33,387 bases of DNA from Sulfurovum sp. UBA4779 (GTDB taxonomy: Bacteria; Campylobacterota; Campylobacteria; Campylobacterales; Sulfurovaceae). Below, piece after piece: positions 24,024 through 33,328 of the stretch (position 1 is its first letter; each line of letters begins with the position of its first letter). A program made the position numbers and the translations under genes. The notes beneath the pieces are model-generated. The model was not told the origin of the DNA. It saw only the letters and a list, made by a program, of their open reading frames with translations, and ran no database searches. The stretch lies in the NCBI GenBank assembly GCA_002403155.1, contig DHHF01000005.1, positions 1 to 33,387 of the forward strand, in the 5' to 3' direction.

Positions 24024-25645
24024 ATATGATCGTCAAACAAATAGCTAAAAAAGAGCCAGGTAAAGGCTCATTTTCTGGACTTGCTGACTACATCCTGGAT
24101 AAAGCCAATAACGGTGCAAAAGTAGATTGGTATGAACATACCAACTTGCCCTTTGAGGATATAGACACCAATATTGATTTTGTCGAGGCGGTACAAAAGC
24201 TCAATGAAACTGCAAAAGGAGATAAGACATTGCATTTTGTGTTTAGTTTTCAAGAGGGAGAGATCCCAACCAAAGAGGTACTGCGTGACATTGAAAAAGA
24301 ATTTGTCCGTACTCTCGGCCTAGAGGAACACCAAAGAATTTCAGTAGTACACAGTAACACTGCTAACATGCACGCTCATTGTGCTATTAGCCTAATTCAT
24401 CCTGAAACATATAAGTTAGTGGATCCGTACCAGAGCAAAAACAAATTACAAAAAAAAGCAGCTGAATTAGAGATTAAACATCATCTTCTACCAGATAACC
24501 ACACCGCCAATTGGAAATTAGAGAAAGACAGCATCAAGAAGCCTGGAGAGCAGCAAAACCCAACGATCAAAGATCAAGAGATCCACTCAGGAGTCAAAAG
24601 TTTTTTATCTTACATAAAAATGGACGGAGCTTTGGACGAGATCAGAGAGATCCTTAAAAATCCGAGTAGCACTTTTGAGGATCTACAAAAGACTTTAGCC
24701 GAGTATAACCTAGAGATAAAGCCTAGAGGTAACGGTATTGTCATAGCCGACAAAACCCGCAACCTTTTTGTAAAGGCCTCCGATGTTCATAGAGATCTCT
24801 CCAAAGGTAAACTTACTAAGAAGTTTGGAGATCTCAATCAGAAAATAACACTAAAAGCGGATATTACCCCAAAAAAGAAATTTGGAAAACCCGTTAATGA
24901 ATATTGGAAAAAGTACCAGGAATTATCACAGACCAAAAGAACAACCAAAACCGAGGATCTAAGATTAGAGAAGTTAGCTAGGGAAACACTCAAAACACAG
25001 ATCACAAAAAAATATGCCGAGAAGATAAAGAGCGTACAGCTTAACCAACTTATGACAAAGCGGGATAAAGCGAAAGTAAGAAAAGAGATCTACTCCCAGA
25101 GATCCAAAGAGCTAAAAGCCCTCCAGGTGACTTTTGCAGAGAAGAGGAAAGAGATCCACTCCAGGACTAATCAAACGAGCTTTAAAGAGTACCTTATGGA
25201 GTTGGCTCTCCAGGGTGACGAGGGAGCCTTAAAAGAGCTTAGAAAACAGAAACAAGAGATCAAGCCAGATGATACCGTCCTGCTGCACCCAGAGAAAAAA
25301 GAGAGTCACACGATCTTTAAAACGATGATCGACAAGATCACGAAGCAGGGGAACGCTGTTTATAAGCTAGGAGAAAACTCCAAGCTCATAGACAAAGGAG
25401 ATCATTTAAAGATCACAGCGGATAAGAGTGACGAGGCCATGTTAAAGGCCCTTAAAATGGCTATAGCAAAATACGGGAACACTCTAAACGTCCAGGGAAA
25501 TTTAGAGTTTAAAAAGCGTGTGCTTTTGGTATCTCAAAAGTACGATCTTAAAGTGAACTTTACAGATCCGCAGATGAAGAAGATCCAGGATCAACACCAG
25601 AAACAAAAGCAAACACAATCTAAAAATCAGGGGATGAGGAGGTAA
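24020..25645 (+). CDS. traI: MOBP relaxase (TraI-like) with LPD7-type C-terminal domain
   Basis: Nicks oriT and stays bound to the 5' end of the transferred strand. The 541-residue protein shows the MOBP motifs: Y24 in SGLADYILDK as the likely nicking tyrosine, and motif III with H111, H118, H120 and H127 (HSNTANMHAHCAISLIH) for the metal. Residues 195-270 match the conserved region after the relaxase core (FEDLQKTLAEYNLEIKPRGNGIV). The C-terminal part (about 420-520) resembles the LPD7 domain found in large mobile-element proteins (YKLGENSKLIDKGDHLKITA). A basic, Gln/Lys-rich tail follows. The RP4-like nic sequence at 15211 is the natural substrate. Confidence 0.88.
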   Translation: MNMIVKQIAKKEPGKGSFSGLADYILDKANNGAKVDWYEHTNLPFEDIDTNIDFVEAVQKLNETAKGDKTLHFVFSFQEGEIPTKEVLRDIEKEFVRTLGLEEHQRISVVHSNTANMHAHCAISLIHPETYKLVDPYQSKNKLQKKAAELEIKHHLLPDNHTANWKLEKDSIKKPGEQQNPTIKDQEIHSGVKSFLSYIKMDGALDEIREILKNPSSTFEDLQKTLAEYNLEIKPRGNGIVIADKTRNLFVKASDVHRDLSKGKLTKKFGDLNQKITLKADITPKKKFGKPVNEYWKKYQELSQTKRTTKTEDLRLEKLARETLKTQITKKYAEKIKSVQLNQLMTKRDKAKVRKEIYSQRSKELKALQVTFAEKRKEIHSRTNQTSFKEYLMELALQGDEGALKELRKQKQEIKPDDTVLLHPEKKESHTIFKTMIDKITKQGNAVYKLGENSKLIDKGDHLKITADKSDEAMLKALKMAIAKYGNTLNVQGNLEFKKRVLLVSQKYDLKVNFTDPQMKKIQDQHQKQKQTQSKNQGMRR

Positions 25646-25647
25646 CT

Positions 25648-25998
25648 ATGTTTGAAGAATTAGAAAACACACTTACAAAAATTTTAGAAAAACTGGATAA
25701 TCAAGAGACTATGCTGCAAATGGTACTTAGCTCACTTACTACGAGTAAGCAAGTAGCATCTTTTTTAAATGTTAGCCAAAGAACTATTGAACTATGGGTA
25801 AAAAATGGCACTCTAGTAAAAGATATTCATTACTACCACAATGATAAAGGTCGTTTGGTATTTATCCCAGATGCTATCTTGGAGTATAAGAAAAATCCTA
25901 AAAAAGCGGCCCCTAAAAGCACAGAGAAAAAAGATGAAAAGAAAAAGCCTCATATAGTTCATCCCGCTGCTAAAAAGCTCATAAGTGGATTAAAATAA
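25648..25998 (+). CDS. Excisionase-like HTH protein
   Basis: A 116-residue protein with an excisionase/MerR-type helix-turn-helix (SKQVASFLNVSQRTIELWVKNGTLV, about residues 32-56), a predicted coiled coil before it, and a Lys/Pro-rich tail. Its stop overlaps the integrase start as TAATG, so the two are translationally coupled. That arrangement supports a recombination directionality factor, but a regulator of the integrase gene is an alternative. Confidence 0.65.
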   Translation: MFEELENTLTKILEKLDNQETMLQMVLSSLTTSKQVASFLNVSQRTIELWVKNGTLVKDIHYYHNDKGRLVFIPDAILEYKKNPKKAAPKSTEKKDEKKKPHIVHPAAKKLISGLK

Positions 25999-27143
25999 TG
26001 GCAAAACAAAAAGCAATAAAATATAATTATTCTGGGATAAAGTTCACAATAAAAGAACGCCATAACAAATGGTGGCTAGACTTCTATTTTAATAAAAAAC
26101 GTGTAAGAAGATCTACAGAATGTTTAGCCAATAAAGATGGCTTGATCGAAGTCAAAAAAGTAATCATTCCCGATATAGCACTATCCCTTTTAGATCATGT
26201 AACACCTCCAGAAGCTGAAAAAGAATGGACACTTGATGATTTCTCTACAGAATACTTTGAACTACAAAAAAGCCAACTAAGAGAGCATACATTAGAAAGA
26301 AATAAAGCCCACTACGATAATCATATAAAGCCCTACTTCGGCCTAAGACATATTGATACACTAAAACCTATAGAACTCGAAAAATGGCAAAATGAAAAGC
26401 TTAAAACCTATAAACCCCAAACAGTACAAAAGTTTAGATCTATCCTCTACTCTATTCTAGATAAAGCCGTCGATAATGACATTATCACTAAAAATCCTCT
26501 CTCTAAGGTCCTTTCTCCAAAACTATTAAAAAACTTTAAAAACAAAGAAGAGAATGTAGATCCATTCACCGAAGATGAATTATCTATTATTATCAAACAT
26601 GCAGATGGATATATGAAGAACTTTATCAAGTTCATGTATGCAACTGGTATCAGACCTGGAGAGATCATAGCGTTACAATGGGATGATATAGATTTTGATC
26701 GTAAGATCATCAAAGTATATAAAACCCGTATGAGAAGTAAAGAGGGAGATACAAAGACCTTGGCATCAACTAGAGAAGTAGATCTATTGCCTTTAGCAGA
26801 AAATGCACTCAAAGAGCAGCAGAAAATTACTGGTGATAAAGGGTATATATTCGTAAACTCATCAAAAGAGCCTTTCTACAGTCATGATATCATTGGTGTA
26901 AACTTTAATAGGATATTGGAAAAGAGTGGTATCAAAGCACGAGTTTTGTATAATCTGAGACATACATTTGCTTCGCAGCTTATTAGCAAAGGAGCAGACA
27001 TCGTTTGGGTTAGCAAAATGCTAGGCCATAAAGACGTTTCGATCACTCTCAAAGTCTATACTAAATTTATAGAAGAAGATGACGAAAAACGATTTAAGAA
27101 AATAGAAAAAATGGGCACGATTTTGGGCACGGTGATAGAATAG
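25998..27143 (+). CDS. int: Tyrosine site-specific integrase
   Basis: A 381-residue integrase that inserts and excises the element. It has an N-terminal arm-binding-like segment (YNYSGIKFTIKERHNKWWLDFYF), a SAM-like core-binding domain (about 80-175) and a catalytic domain. The catalytic residues are R219 (ATGIRPGE), R321 with H322 after it (YNLRHTFAS), H344 (LGHKDVSIT) and nucleophile Y354 (LKVYTKF). The box II residue usually His three before the Arg is Tyr here, a substitution common in phage-type integrases. The last codons overlap the right 26-bp repeat. The gene points towards ybgC, whose start lies 36 bases beyond its stop. Confidence 0.92.
   Translation: MAKQKAIKYNYSGIKFTIKERHNKWWLDFYFNKKRVRRSTECLANKDGLIEVKKVIIPDIALSLLDHVTPPEAEKEWTLDDFSTEYFELQKSQLREHTLERNKAHYDNHIKPYFGLRHIDTLKPIELEKWQNEKLKTYKPQTVQKFRSILYSILDKAVDNDIITKNPLSKVLSPKLLKNFKNKEENVDPFTEDELSIIIKHADGYMKNFIKFMYATGIRPGEIIALQWDDIDFDRKIIKVYKTRMRSKEGDTKTLASTREVDLLPLAENALKEQQKITGDKGYIFVNSSKEPFYSHDIIGVNFNRILEKSGIKARVLYNLRHTFASQLISKGADIVWVSKMLGHKDVSITLKVYTKFIEEDDEKRFKKIEKMGTILGTVIE
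27105..27130 (+). repeat. Right copy of the 26-bp element-end repeat, inside int
   Basis: Matches 8482-8507 at 24 of 26 positions. It carries GGGCACG twice, separated by five bases, and encodes the integrase residues EKMGTILGT. The left copy encodes EKMGTFLVT in the same frame, so it may be the tail of an older integrase as well as a binding site. Confidence 0.6.
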
Positions 27144-27178
27144 CACCTCTAAAACGCCCTATACATGGGGGTTTAAGC

Positions 27179-27550
27179 TTGAAAGTAAGAGTATATTACG
27201 AAGATACCGATGCGGGAGGTATCGTCTATCATACCAACTACGTCAAATTTTGCGAAAGGGCACGATCGGAGATCTTTTTTTCCAGAGGGTTGCATCCGTT
27301 TGAAGGAGAGCGAAGCGGTTTTGTGGTGCATCATATCCATGCCGATTTTTTGGCCACATCAAAACTGGGCGATCTGGTGGAGGTTAAAACAAACGTCATC
27401 AAGATAAGCCGCTCAAGCGTTATGCTTCTTCAGGAGATTTTTAAAGAGGATATCAAAATATTTAGTATGAATGTCACTTTAGTCTATCTTGCATACGGCA
27501 AACCCGCCCGTATCCCGACTCTCTTTAAAGAGATTTTTCAAACTTTGTAA
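27179..27550 (+). CDS. ybgC: YbgC/FadM family acyl-CoA thioesterase with element-derived start
   Basis: A 123-residue hotdog-fold thioesterase. The family signature YYEDTDAGGIVYHTNYVKF contains the catalytic aspartate. The homologous enzyme hydrolyses short acyl-CoA or hydroxybenzoyl-CoA and is usually linked to the Tol-Pal cluster, which is not seen here. The start is TTG at 27179, with GGGGG seven bases upstream. Promoter region, ribosome-binding site and the first few codons appear to belong to the integrated element: the former start region remains as a stump at 8372. The frame is intact, so the gene should be functional. Confidence 0.88.
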   Translation: MKVRVYYEDTDAGGIVYHTNYVKFCERARSEIFFSRGLHPFEGERSGFVVHHIHADFLATSKLGDLVEVKTNVIKISRSSVMLLQEIFKEDIKIFSMNVTLVYLAYGKPARIPTLFKEIFQTL

Positions 27551-27560
27551 ATTTTGGCGC

Positions 27561-27590
27561 TTGCAAACAAAGAGATCCCTTTGTTTGCAA
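27561..27590. terminator. Bidirectional stem-loop between ybgC and acnB
   Basis: TTGCAAACAAAG (27561-27572) and CTTTGTTTGCAA (27579-27590) form a perfect 12-bp stem with a six-base loop between two convergent genes. No U-run follows on either strand, so it may only insulate or stabilise the 3' ends. Confidence 0.55.
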
Positions 27591-27602
27591 AAGACGGCCG
27601 AT

Positions 27603-30176
27603 TTATCTGACCATTGCCTCAAGCTCTTCTTCTGAAACCTGATCAAAGTTAAGGTACTTATAGACGCTGTTTTTGTTGGCATCGTTGATCTTTTTGGTAA
27701 CGATGCTCATGTACTCTTCTTTTGTGGGGATTTTGCCAAGCAGCGCCGCTACAGCAGCCATCTCCGCTGATCCCAGGTAAACTTTGGTATCTTTTCCGAG
27801 CCTGTTGTCAAAGTTTCTCGTACTGGTACTAAATACCGTCGCCCCTTTGGTCGCTTGCGCCTGGTTACCCATGCAAAGCGAACATCCCGGAATCTCCGTA
27901 CGTGCTCCGGCAGTTCCGTAGATCGCATAATACCCTTCTTCGATAAGGGTTTTTTCATCCATTTTTGTCGGCGGCACAACCCACAGCTTGGTAGAAACCT
28001 GCCCTTCGCCTTTAAGGACTTCGCCCAATGCCCTAAAGAGGCCGATATTGGTCATACAGCTTCCGACAAATACCTCATTGATCTCTTTTGGCCTTTTCTC
28101 ATCAGCCAATATTTCGCTCAATGTTGCCACATCGTCCGGATCATTCGGGCAAGCAAGGATCGGCTCGGTAACCTTATTGAGATCGATTTCGATCACTGCG
28201 GCATACTCCGCATCCTTATCAGCCTCAAGCAGTTCCGGATTTGCCAGCCATGCTCTCATCTTGTCAGCTCTTCGTTGCAGTGTAGCGGCATCCTCATACC
28301 CCTCTTTGATCATCTCTTCCATAAGAGCGATGTTTGATTTGAGATATTCGATAATAGGCTCTTTGTTGAGTTTGACCGTACATGCTGCCGCAGAACGCTC
28401 CGCACTTGCATCGCTTAGCTCAAATGCCTGCTCGCATTTCAGTGCTTCAAGGCCTTCTATCTCAAGGATACGCCCGGCAAAGATATTCTTCTTGCCTTTT
28501 TTCTCTACCGTCAAAAGCCCTTCTTTGATCGCATAGTAAGGAATAGCATTGACAAGGTCACGAAGCGTGATACCCGGCTGCATTTGGCCTTTAAATCTTA
28601 CCAACACGGATTCCGGCATTGTAAGAGGCATCATGCCCGTTACCGCTGCAAACGCAACAAGGCCTGATCCTGCAGGAAACGATATCCCGATAGGGAATCT
28701 CGTATGGCTGTCGCCTCCGGTACCTACCGTATCAGGAAGACAAAGCCTGTTGAGCCAAGAGTGGATCACCCCGTCTCCAGGTCTGAGTATCACGCCTTTT
28801 CTGCTTGTCCAAAACTCCGGCAGCGTATGCTGAAGCTGGATATCTGCCGGTTTGGGATACGCTGCGGTATGGCAAAAAGACTGCATTGTCATATCTGCAC
28901 CAAAACTCAGCGCTGCAAGCTCTTTGATCTCATCTCTCGTCATAGGGCCGGTGGTATCTTGAGAACCGACGGTAGTTGCGATAGGCTCACAATAAACGCC
29001 CGGTTTTACACCTTTTAGGCCGCATGCCTTGCCGACCATTTTTTGCGCCAGCGTATAGCCTTTGCCGTTGTCTTGCGGCTGATCGGGAGCCAAAAATACA
29101 TCAGATGCGCCCATCCCTAAAGCTTCTCTTGCTTTTGCCGTCAACCCTTTGCCGATAATGAGCGGGATACGCCCCCCTGCTCTCATCTCATCCGGCAGTG
29201 TATTGGGAGAGATTTTAAACTCGCTAACCGTTTTGCCTTCTTTTTCAATGATCCCCTCAAAAGGTTTTACCGTGATCACGTCACCCGTTTCCAGCGCATC
29301 GACGTTTGCTTCAATCGGCAAACATCCGCTGTCTTCGGCGGTATTGAAGAAAATAGGCGCAATGATAGAGCCGATCACTACCCCGCCGGTTCTTTTGTTG
29401 GGGATGCCGGGGATATCTTCGCCCATATGCCACTGAACGGAGTTAATGCCCGATTTTCTAGACGAACCTGTACCTACCACATCACCTACGTATACAAGCG
29501 GATAGCCTTTCTTTTTAAGTTCAGCCATGGTTTCAAGCGGATTTTCCATACGTGCAACCAACATTGAGTTCGCATGAAGCGGAATGTCAGCCCGTGTAAA
29601 TGCCTCCGAGGCAGGAGAGAGATCATCCGTATTTGTTTCTCCGGGAATCTTATACACTGTAAGCGTCATTTCTGAAAGCAGTGCAGGCTTGTTAGTAAAC
29701 CATTCTGCATTTGCCCATGATTCGATCACTTCTTTTGCATAAACGTTTCCGTGGTCCATCAGCTCTTTAACGTCATTGAACGAATTGTAAACCAAGATAG
29801 TATTTTTCAACTCATCGGCTGCAGCTTGCGCCACTTCAACATGAAGATGCTTTAACGCCTCTACCAAGGGCCCTACGTTAAATCCGCCAAGCATTTTTCC
29901 CAAAATTTTAATTGCATGCACTTTGTCGATCGCATGACAAACCACATCGTCTTGAATAATCGCATTCAAAAATGCAGCTTTTACATAGGCAGCATCATCC
30001 ACACCGCCGGGAATTTTGTTTTCGATCAAATCTAAAAGATATGCTTCTTCTTCGATCTTGTCTGCTTTGAGCAGTTCTACGAGTTCTGCCGTCTGCTGCG
30101 CAGTCAGCGGCAGCGGAGGCACACCCAGCTTTTCGCGTTCTGAGGTATGGGCTTTGTATTCTTCGATTAAGGCCAT
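27603..30176 (-). CDS. acnB: Aconitate hydratase B
   Basis: Citrate-isocitrate isomerase of the (oxidative or reductive) TCA cycle, possibly also acting on 2-methylisocitrate; 857 residues, full length. The N-terminal HEAT-like domain particular to AcnB is present (MALIEEYKAHTSEREKLGVPPLPL onward). The 4Fe-4S ligands are seen in VGSCMTNIG and PGCSLCMGNQAQ. GGDSHTRFP marks the active-site region. AGGAG lies ahead of the ATG. In Campylobacterota with a reductive TCA cycle, this enzyme would serve carbon fixation; that role here is inference. Confidence 0.96.
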   Translation of the reverse strand: MALIEEYKAHTSEREKLGVPPLPLTAQQTAELVELLKADKIEEEAYLLDLIENKIPGGVDDAAYVKAAFLNAIIQDDVVCHAIDKVHAIKILGKMLGGFNVGPLVEALKHLHVEVAQAAADELKNTILVYNSFNDVKELMDHGNVYAKEVIESWANAEWFTNKPALLSEMTLTVYKIPGETNTDDLSPASEAFTRADIPLHANSMLVARMENPLETMAELKKKGYPLVYVGDVVGTGSSRKSGINSVQWHMGEDIPGIPNKRTGGVVIGSIIAPIFFNTAEDSGCLPIEANVDALETGDVITVKPFEGIIEKEGKTVSEFKISPNTLPDEMRAGGRIPLIIGKGLTAKAREALGMGASDVFLAPDQPQDNGKGYTLAQKMVGKACGLKGVKPGVYCEPIATTVGSQDTTGPMTRDEIKELAALSFGADMTMQSFCHTAAYPKPADIQLQHTLPEFWTSRKGVILRPGDGVIHSWLNRLCLPDTVGTGGDSHTRFPIGISFPAGSGLVAFAAVTGMMPLTMPESVLVRFKGQMQPGITLRDLVNAIPYYAIKEGLLTVEKKGKKNIFAGRILEIEGLEALKCEQAFELSDASAERSAAACTVKLNKEPIIEYLKSNIALMEEMIKEGYEDAATLQRRADKMRAWLANPELLEADKDAEYAAVIEIDLNKVTEPILACPNDPDDVATLSEILADEKRPKEINEVFVGSCMTNIGLFRALGEVLKGEGQVSTKLWVVPPTKMDEKTLIEEGYYAIYGTAGARTEIPGCSLCMGNQAQATKGATVFSTSTRNFDNRLGKDTKVYLGSAEMAAVAALLGKIPTKEEYMSIVTKKINDANKNSVYKYLNFDQVSEEELEAMVR

Positions 30177-30344
30177 TGAGGTCTCCTAAATTGGATTAAA
30201 TTTATACAGCAATAGTATCGTGATTGCACGCAAAATTTATACAAATAGCCTCAATAAAAAAAATAATAATTTTTTATGTAACTATACGTTACAAAATAGC
30301 CCTGTAAACTAACACCTAAACTATAAAAGATAGAAAAATTGTTT

Positions 30345-30740
30345 CTATTTTTTTCTAAAAAGGTGATATTGTTCCTTTTTGAGTAACTTCTCTACATATT
30401 CCGGATCTGCTTTTTTTACATTTTTCCAAATCCCGGAAGGCAATCTCACCTGCAGTTTATTTTTTTCTCTCAGTTTGATGATCTTTTTGGGGGTAAGCAC
30501 TTTATCCACGGGAGAAAAATCTTCGCTGCTCAAATCTATATCGTCCCTATAAAAGAGTGTTTGTTTTTTGAAATTGCCCCATCCGGGAATGCCATCTTCG
30601 GTGTAAGGGACTTCATAGCCGTTTTTGAACTCTACGATCATCGAATAAAAGCTATCCGGAAATACTTCGACTATTTTCCCCGGCCCGAAAATAAGGCCAT
30701 AGACTTTTTCGCCTGTTTTTGCTTCGGTAAAATATCCCAT
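30345..30740 (-). CDS. Conserved small protein of unknown function
   Basis: A 131-residue basic protein. The N-terminal half (GEKVYGLIFGPGKIVEVFPDSFYSMIVEFKNG, about residues 10-41) has the pattern of a small beta-barrel of the Tudor/CarD-like kind. The C-terminal half is Lys-rich and helical. It starts 11 bases after the ftsK stop on the same strand (GGAGTG ahead of the ATG) and is probably cotranscribed with it. No function can be given; a nucleic-acid or RNA-polymerase contact is a guess from the fold. Confidence 0.6.
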   Translation of the reverse strand: MGYFTEAKTGEKVYGLIFGPGKIVEVFPDSFYSMIVEFKNGYEVPYTEDGIPGWGNFKKQTLFYRDDIDLSSEDFSPVDKVLTPKKIIKLREKNKLQVRLPSGIWKNVKKADPEYVEKLLKKEQYHLFRKK

Positions 30741-30751
30741 TGTTTCACTCC

Positions 30752-32998
30752 TTATAAAATTTCTCTATTGCCTTTTGCATTGGGTTCGCTGAGCACTCCC
30801 ATCGCCTCAAGCTGTTCGATGATATTGGCCGATCTGTTGTAACCGATTTGCAATTTGCGCTGCAAGTAGGAAATGGATGTTTTGTTGTCGGTCAATATCA
30901 CATTTTTTGCCTCTTCAAAAAGCGGATCCAGTTCAATCTCGGCATCTTTCATATCAGAAGAAGCTCCTCCCGTAACCAAAAAGCTTTCGTCATACTCCGG
31001 AACACGCTGCTCCTTGAGGTACTCGACAACTTTTTCTATCTCCTCTTCGGTATTCCATGGCGCATGGATACGCACAAGGCCTACTGCACCGGGCGGCGTA
31101 AAAAGCCCATCCCCGCGGCCCAGCAAACTTTCTGCACCCATCGTGTCCAAAATCACCTTTGAATCAATACGCTGCCCTACCCTATAGCTTAGTCTCGAAG
31201 GCAGATTGGCCTTGATGAGGCCCGTAACAACATCTACACTGGGCCTTTGCGTAGCAACAATCAAATGAATCCCGCATGCTCTTGCCATTTGTGCAAGTCT
31301 GGCAATCGAGTATTCTACCTCTTTGCCTCCGTTCATCATCAAATCTGCCAATTCATCAATCACGACCACAATAAACGGAAATGGATCGGCCGATCCTTCC
31401 TGTTTGACTTTTTCGTTGTAGTTATCGATATTCTTGGTGCGGTTTTTTGCCATCAGTTTATAGCGGCGCTCCATTTCTCCTACCATGTTCGATAAAGCCG
31501 CAATCGCTTTTTTTGCTTCGGTAATCACCGGCGTAATAAGATGCGGAATATCATTATAGATCGAAAATTCAAGCATTTTTGGATCTATCAGCATCAATTT
31601 TAATTGATCGGGATCGTTTCTATAAAGCAAAGAAAGTATCATAGCATTGATACCTACGGATTTTCCCGAGCCCGTTGTTCCGGCGATGAGCAGATGCGGC
31701 AATTTTTTAATATCCGTAATAAAAGGCTTTCCTACAATATCTTTGCCTAACGCCACTGTCAGCGGCGAGCTTGATTCTTTAAAGATATCGCTTTCGAGTA
31801 TTTCACGCAAATAGATGGTTTCTATAGTATCGTTGGGTATCTCGATACCTACGACATCACGGCCCGGAATGGGCGCTTGAATGCGAATCGTTTCGGCACT
31901 GAGCGCCATTGCAAGATCGTCTTGCAGGTTGAGTATTTTAGAAACTTTAACGTTGGGCGCAGGTTTGAACTCAAACGTAGTAACCAACGGCCCGCTGTAA
32001 GTACGCACCACGTCCCCTTCTACATTAAACTGCTTGAGCTTGGAGAGCAATTCTTCTATTTTTCGGTCTATCTCGGCTTCATTAATTTTTTTGGTGGTTT
32101 TGGGTGCTTTTTGCAAAAAATCCAATTTCGGCAATTTGAAATTTTTGGGTTTAGCAACCTCTCCTCTTTCTATCTGCTCTAGCAGTTTTGAATTTTCTTC
32201 AAGCTCTTCTACTCTTTGAACAAAAGTATTTTTTAACTGAGTTTGAAATCCTGAAAATGTATGTTCTTCTTTTTCATACGGTTCCATGATCAAATCCTCA
32301 ATAACCGGTGCAGCTATTGCTTTTTTTTCAACATTCTCTTCTTTTTTGAGGTATCCTTTGGAAACATTTTGTTCTGAAGAAAGCCGAGCTTTTCTTTGGG
32401 CTGATCTGATCTCTTTTTTTTCTGCAAAAGGCATCATTTCCGCTTCCAAAGGAGGAGAAGCAAAAGGATTCGTAAAAAGTTTTCCTAAAAAGATTTTTAT
32501 TGTCTGCAATAGACGCTGCACAGACTGCACGATCCGTTTAGGCGAAAAACGATGCAAACGCAAATCTTGAAAACTAAAATCATCATCCAAAATAAACACC
32601 AACGAAAGCGCACTAATCATAAGCCATGAAAGCCATAATCCGGCTTTGCCGATAAAGGGCTGCAAAATTTCGACGATTTGTGTTCCGATATAGCCCGCTT
32701 CTTTGGATTCGACGATCAATGATTGCAAAAAAATCAATCCGATAAAAAAAAGTATCCATCCCAGATAAAAATCGATTTCTTTTAACTTGGCAGAATCCGT
32801 AAAAAGCCTATAGAGGGGATAAAAAAGTATCAAGATATTGATATACGCCAAATAACCAAATAAAAAAATATTGGCATCTCCGATTTTTTTCCCTATATTG
32901 CCTACCAATGCAGTGTCATGAAAAACTGTCGAAAATGCACTGTAAATAAAAAGAATAGCCGTAATAATTAGTGTAATTTTCAAGTTCGCTCCCATCAT
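30752..32998 (-). CDS. ftsK: DNA translocase FtsK
   Basis: Septum-located DNA pump that clears and aligns chromosome termini during division; 748 residues. Four hydrophobic helices fill the first 135 residues, followed by a short charged linker (about 170-300), much shorter than in E. coli. The motor has Walker A AGTTGSGKS (about residue 440) and Walker B FIVVVIDELADLM. The C-terminal gamma winged helix that reads polar DNA motifs is present (SISYLQRKLQIGYNRSANIIEQLEAMGVLS). The start region lacks a clear ribosome-binding site; ATG 32995 is an alternative. Confidence 0.95.
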   Translation of the reverse strand: MMGANLKITLIITAILFIYSAFSTVFHDTALVGNIGKKIGDANIFLFGYLAYINILILFYPLYRLFTDSAKLKEIDFYLGWILFFIGLIFLQSLIVESKEAGYIGTQIVEILQPFIGKAGLWLSWLMISALSLVFILDDDFSFQDLRLHRFSPKRIVQSVQRLLQTIKIFLGKLFTNPFASPPLEAEMMPFAEKKEIRSAQRKARLSSEQNVSKGYLKKEENVEKKAIAAPVIEDLIMEPYEKEEHTFSGFQTQLKNTFVQRVEELEENSKLLEQIERGEVAKPKNFKLPKLDFLQKAPKTTKKINEAEIDRKIEELLSKLKQFNVEGDVVRTYSGPLVTTFEFKPAPNVKVSKILNLQDDLAMALSAETIRIQAPIPGRDVVGIEIPNDTIETIYLREILESDIFKESSSPLTVALGKDIVGKPFITDIKKLPHLLIAGTTGSGKSVGINAMILSLLYRNDPDQLKLMLIDPKMLEFSIYNDIPHLITPVITEAKKAIAALSNMVGEMERRYKLMAKNRTKNIDNYNEKVKQEGSADPFPFIVVVIDELADLMMNGGKEVEYSIARLAQMARACGIHLIVATQRPSVDVVTGLIKANLPSRLSYRVGQRIDSKVILDTMGAESLLGRGDGLFTPPGAVGLVRIHAPWNTEEEIEKVVEYLKEQRVPEYDESFLVTGGASSDMKDAEIELDPLFEEAKNVILTDNKTSISYLQRKLQIGYNRSANIIEQLEAMGVLSEPNAKGNREIL

Positions 32999-33146
32999 TC
33001 ATTAACAACAAATGTATTATAACAGATTAAAATAAGTTGCCCCAGCCAAAGTTTCAAATTGTCATAAAAAATATAAATTGAATGATTTATAAACAAATTT
33101 TAAGAAAAGATATGTAAAATTGCGTCTACATTTTCAGAATGTACAT

Positions 33147-33231
33147 GCCTCGGTGGTGAAATTGGTAGACACGCCAGACTCAAAATCTGGTGAGCTTGCT
33201 CGTGTCGGTTCGAGTCCGACCCGAGGTACCA
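33147..33231 (+). tRNA. tRNA-Leu (anticodon CAA)
   Basis: An 85-base cloverleaf with encoded CCA. Acceptor GCCTCGG pairs with CCGAGGT (first pair G-U). The anticodon stem CCAGA/TCTGG encloses CTCAAAA, giving CAA. The long variable arm TGAGCTTGCTCGT is typical of tRNA-Leu, and GTCGG-TTCGAGT-CCGAC is the T arm. Confidence 0.97.
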
Positions 33232-33328
33232 CTCAATCAAAAATATTTTTCAATCAAATAAAACCATTGTATCTTGCAATCTGATTATTTGTGTTAAATA
33301 ATTGATACTGTATTTTATTTAATTAGAC

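Larger units (their letters stand above)
8387..27205. mobile_element. Integrative mobilizable element (RP4-like MOBP, tyrosine integrase) inserted in ybgC
   Basis: An 18.8-kb accessory segment runs from a tyrosine integrase next to intact ybgC to a ybgC start stump on the other side. It carries xis-like and int genes, an RP4-type oriT, TraJ, TraK, TraL, TraM-like, a TraI/MOBP relaxase, TrbJ, a TrbK-like lipoprotein and TrbL, plus toxin-antitoxin, an Avs-like protein and other cargo. No VirB4/TrbE, VirD4/TraG, VirB9/10/11 or TraF gene is present, so it is mobilizable, not self-transmissible, on present content. The boundaries are approximate: the crossover probably lies in the TATTA shared by both copies of the YYED codons. 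The defence cargo is visibly more AT-rich than the flanks. Confidence 0.85.

Noticed and set aside
27988..28536. Plus-strand reading frames opposite acnB
   Set aside because: Antisense shadows of a highly conserved gene; serine-rich low-complexity translation with no support.
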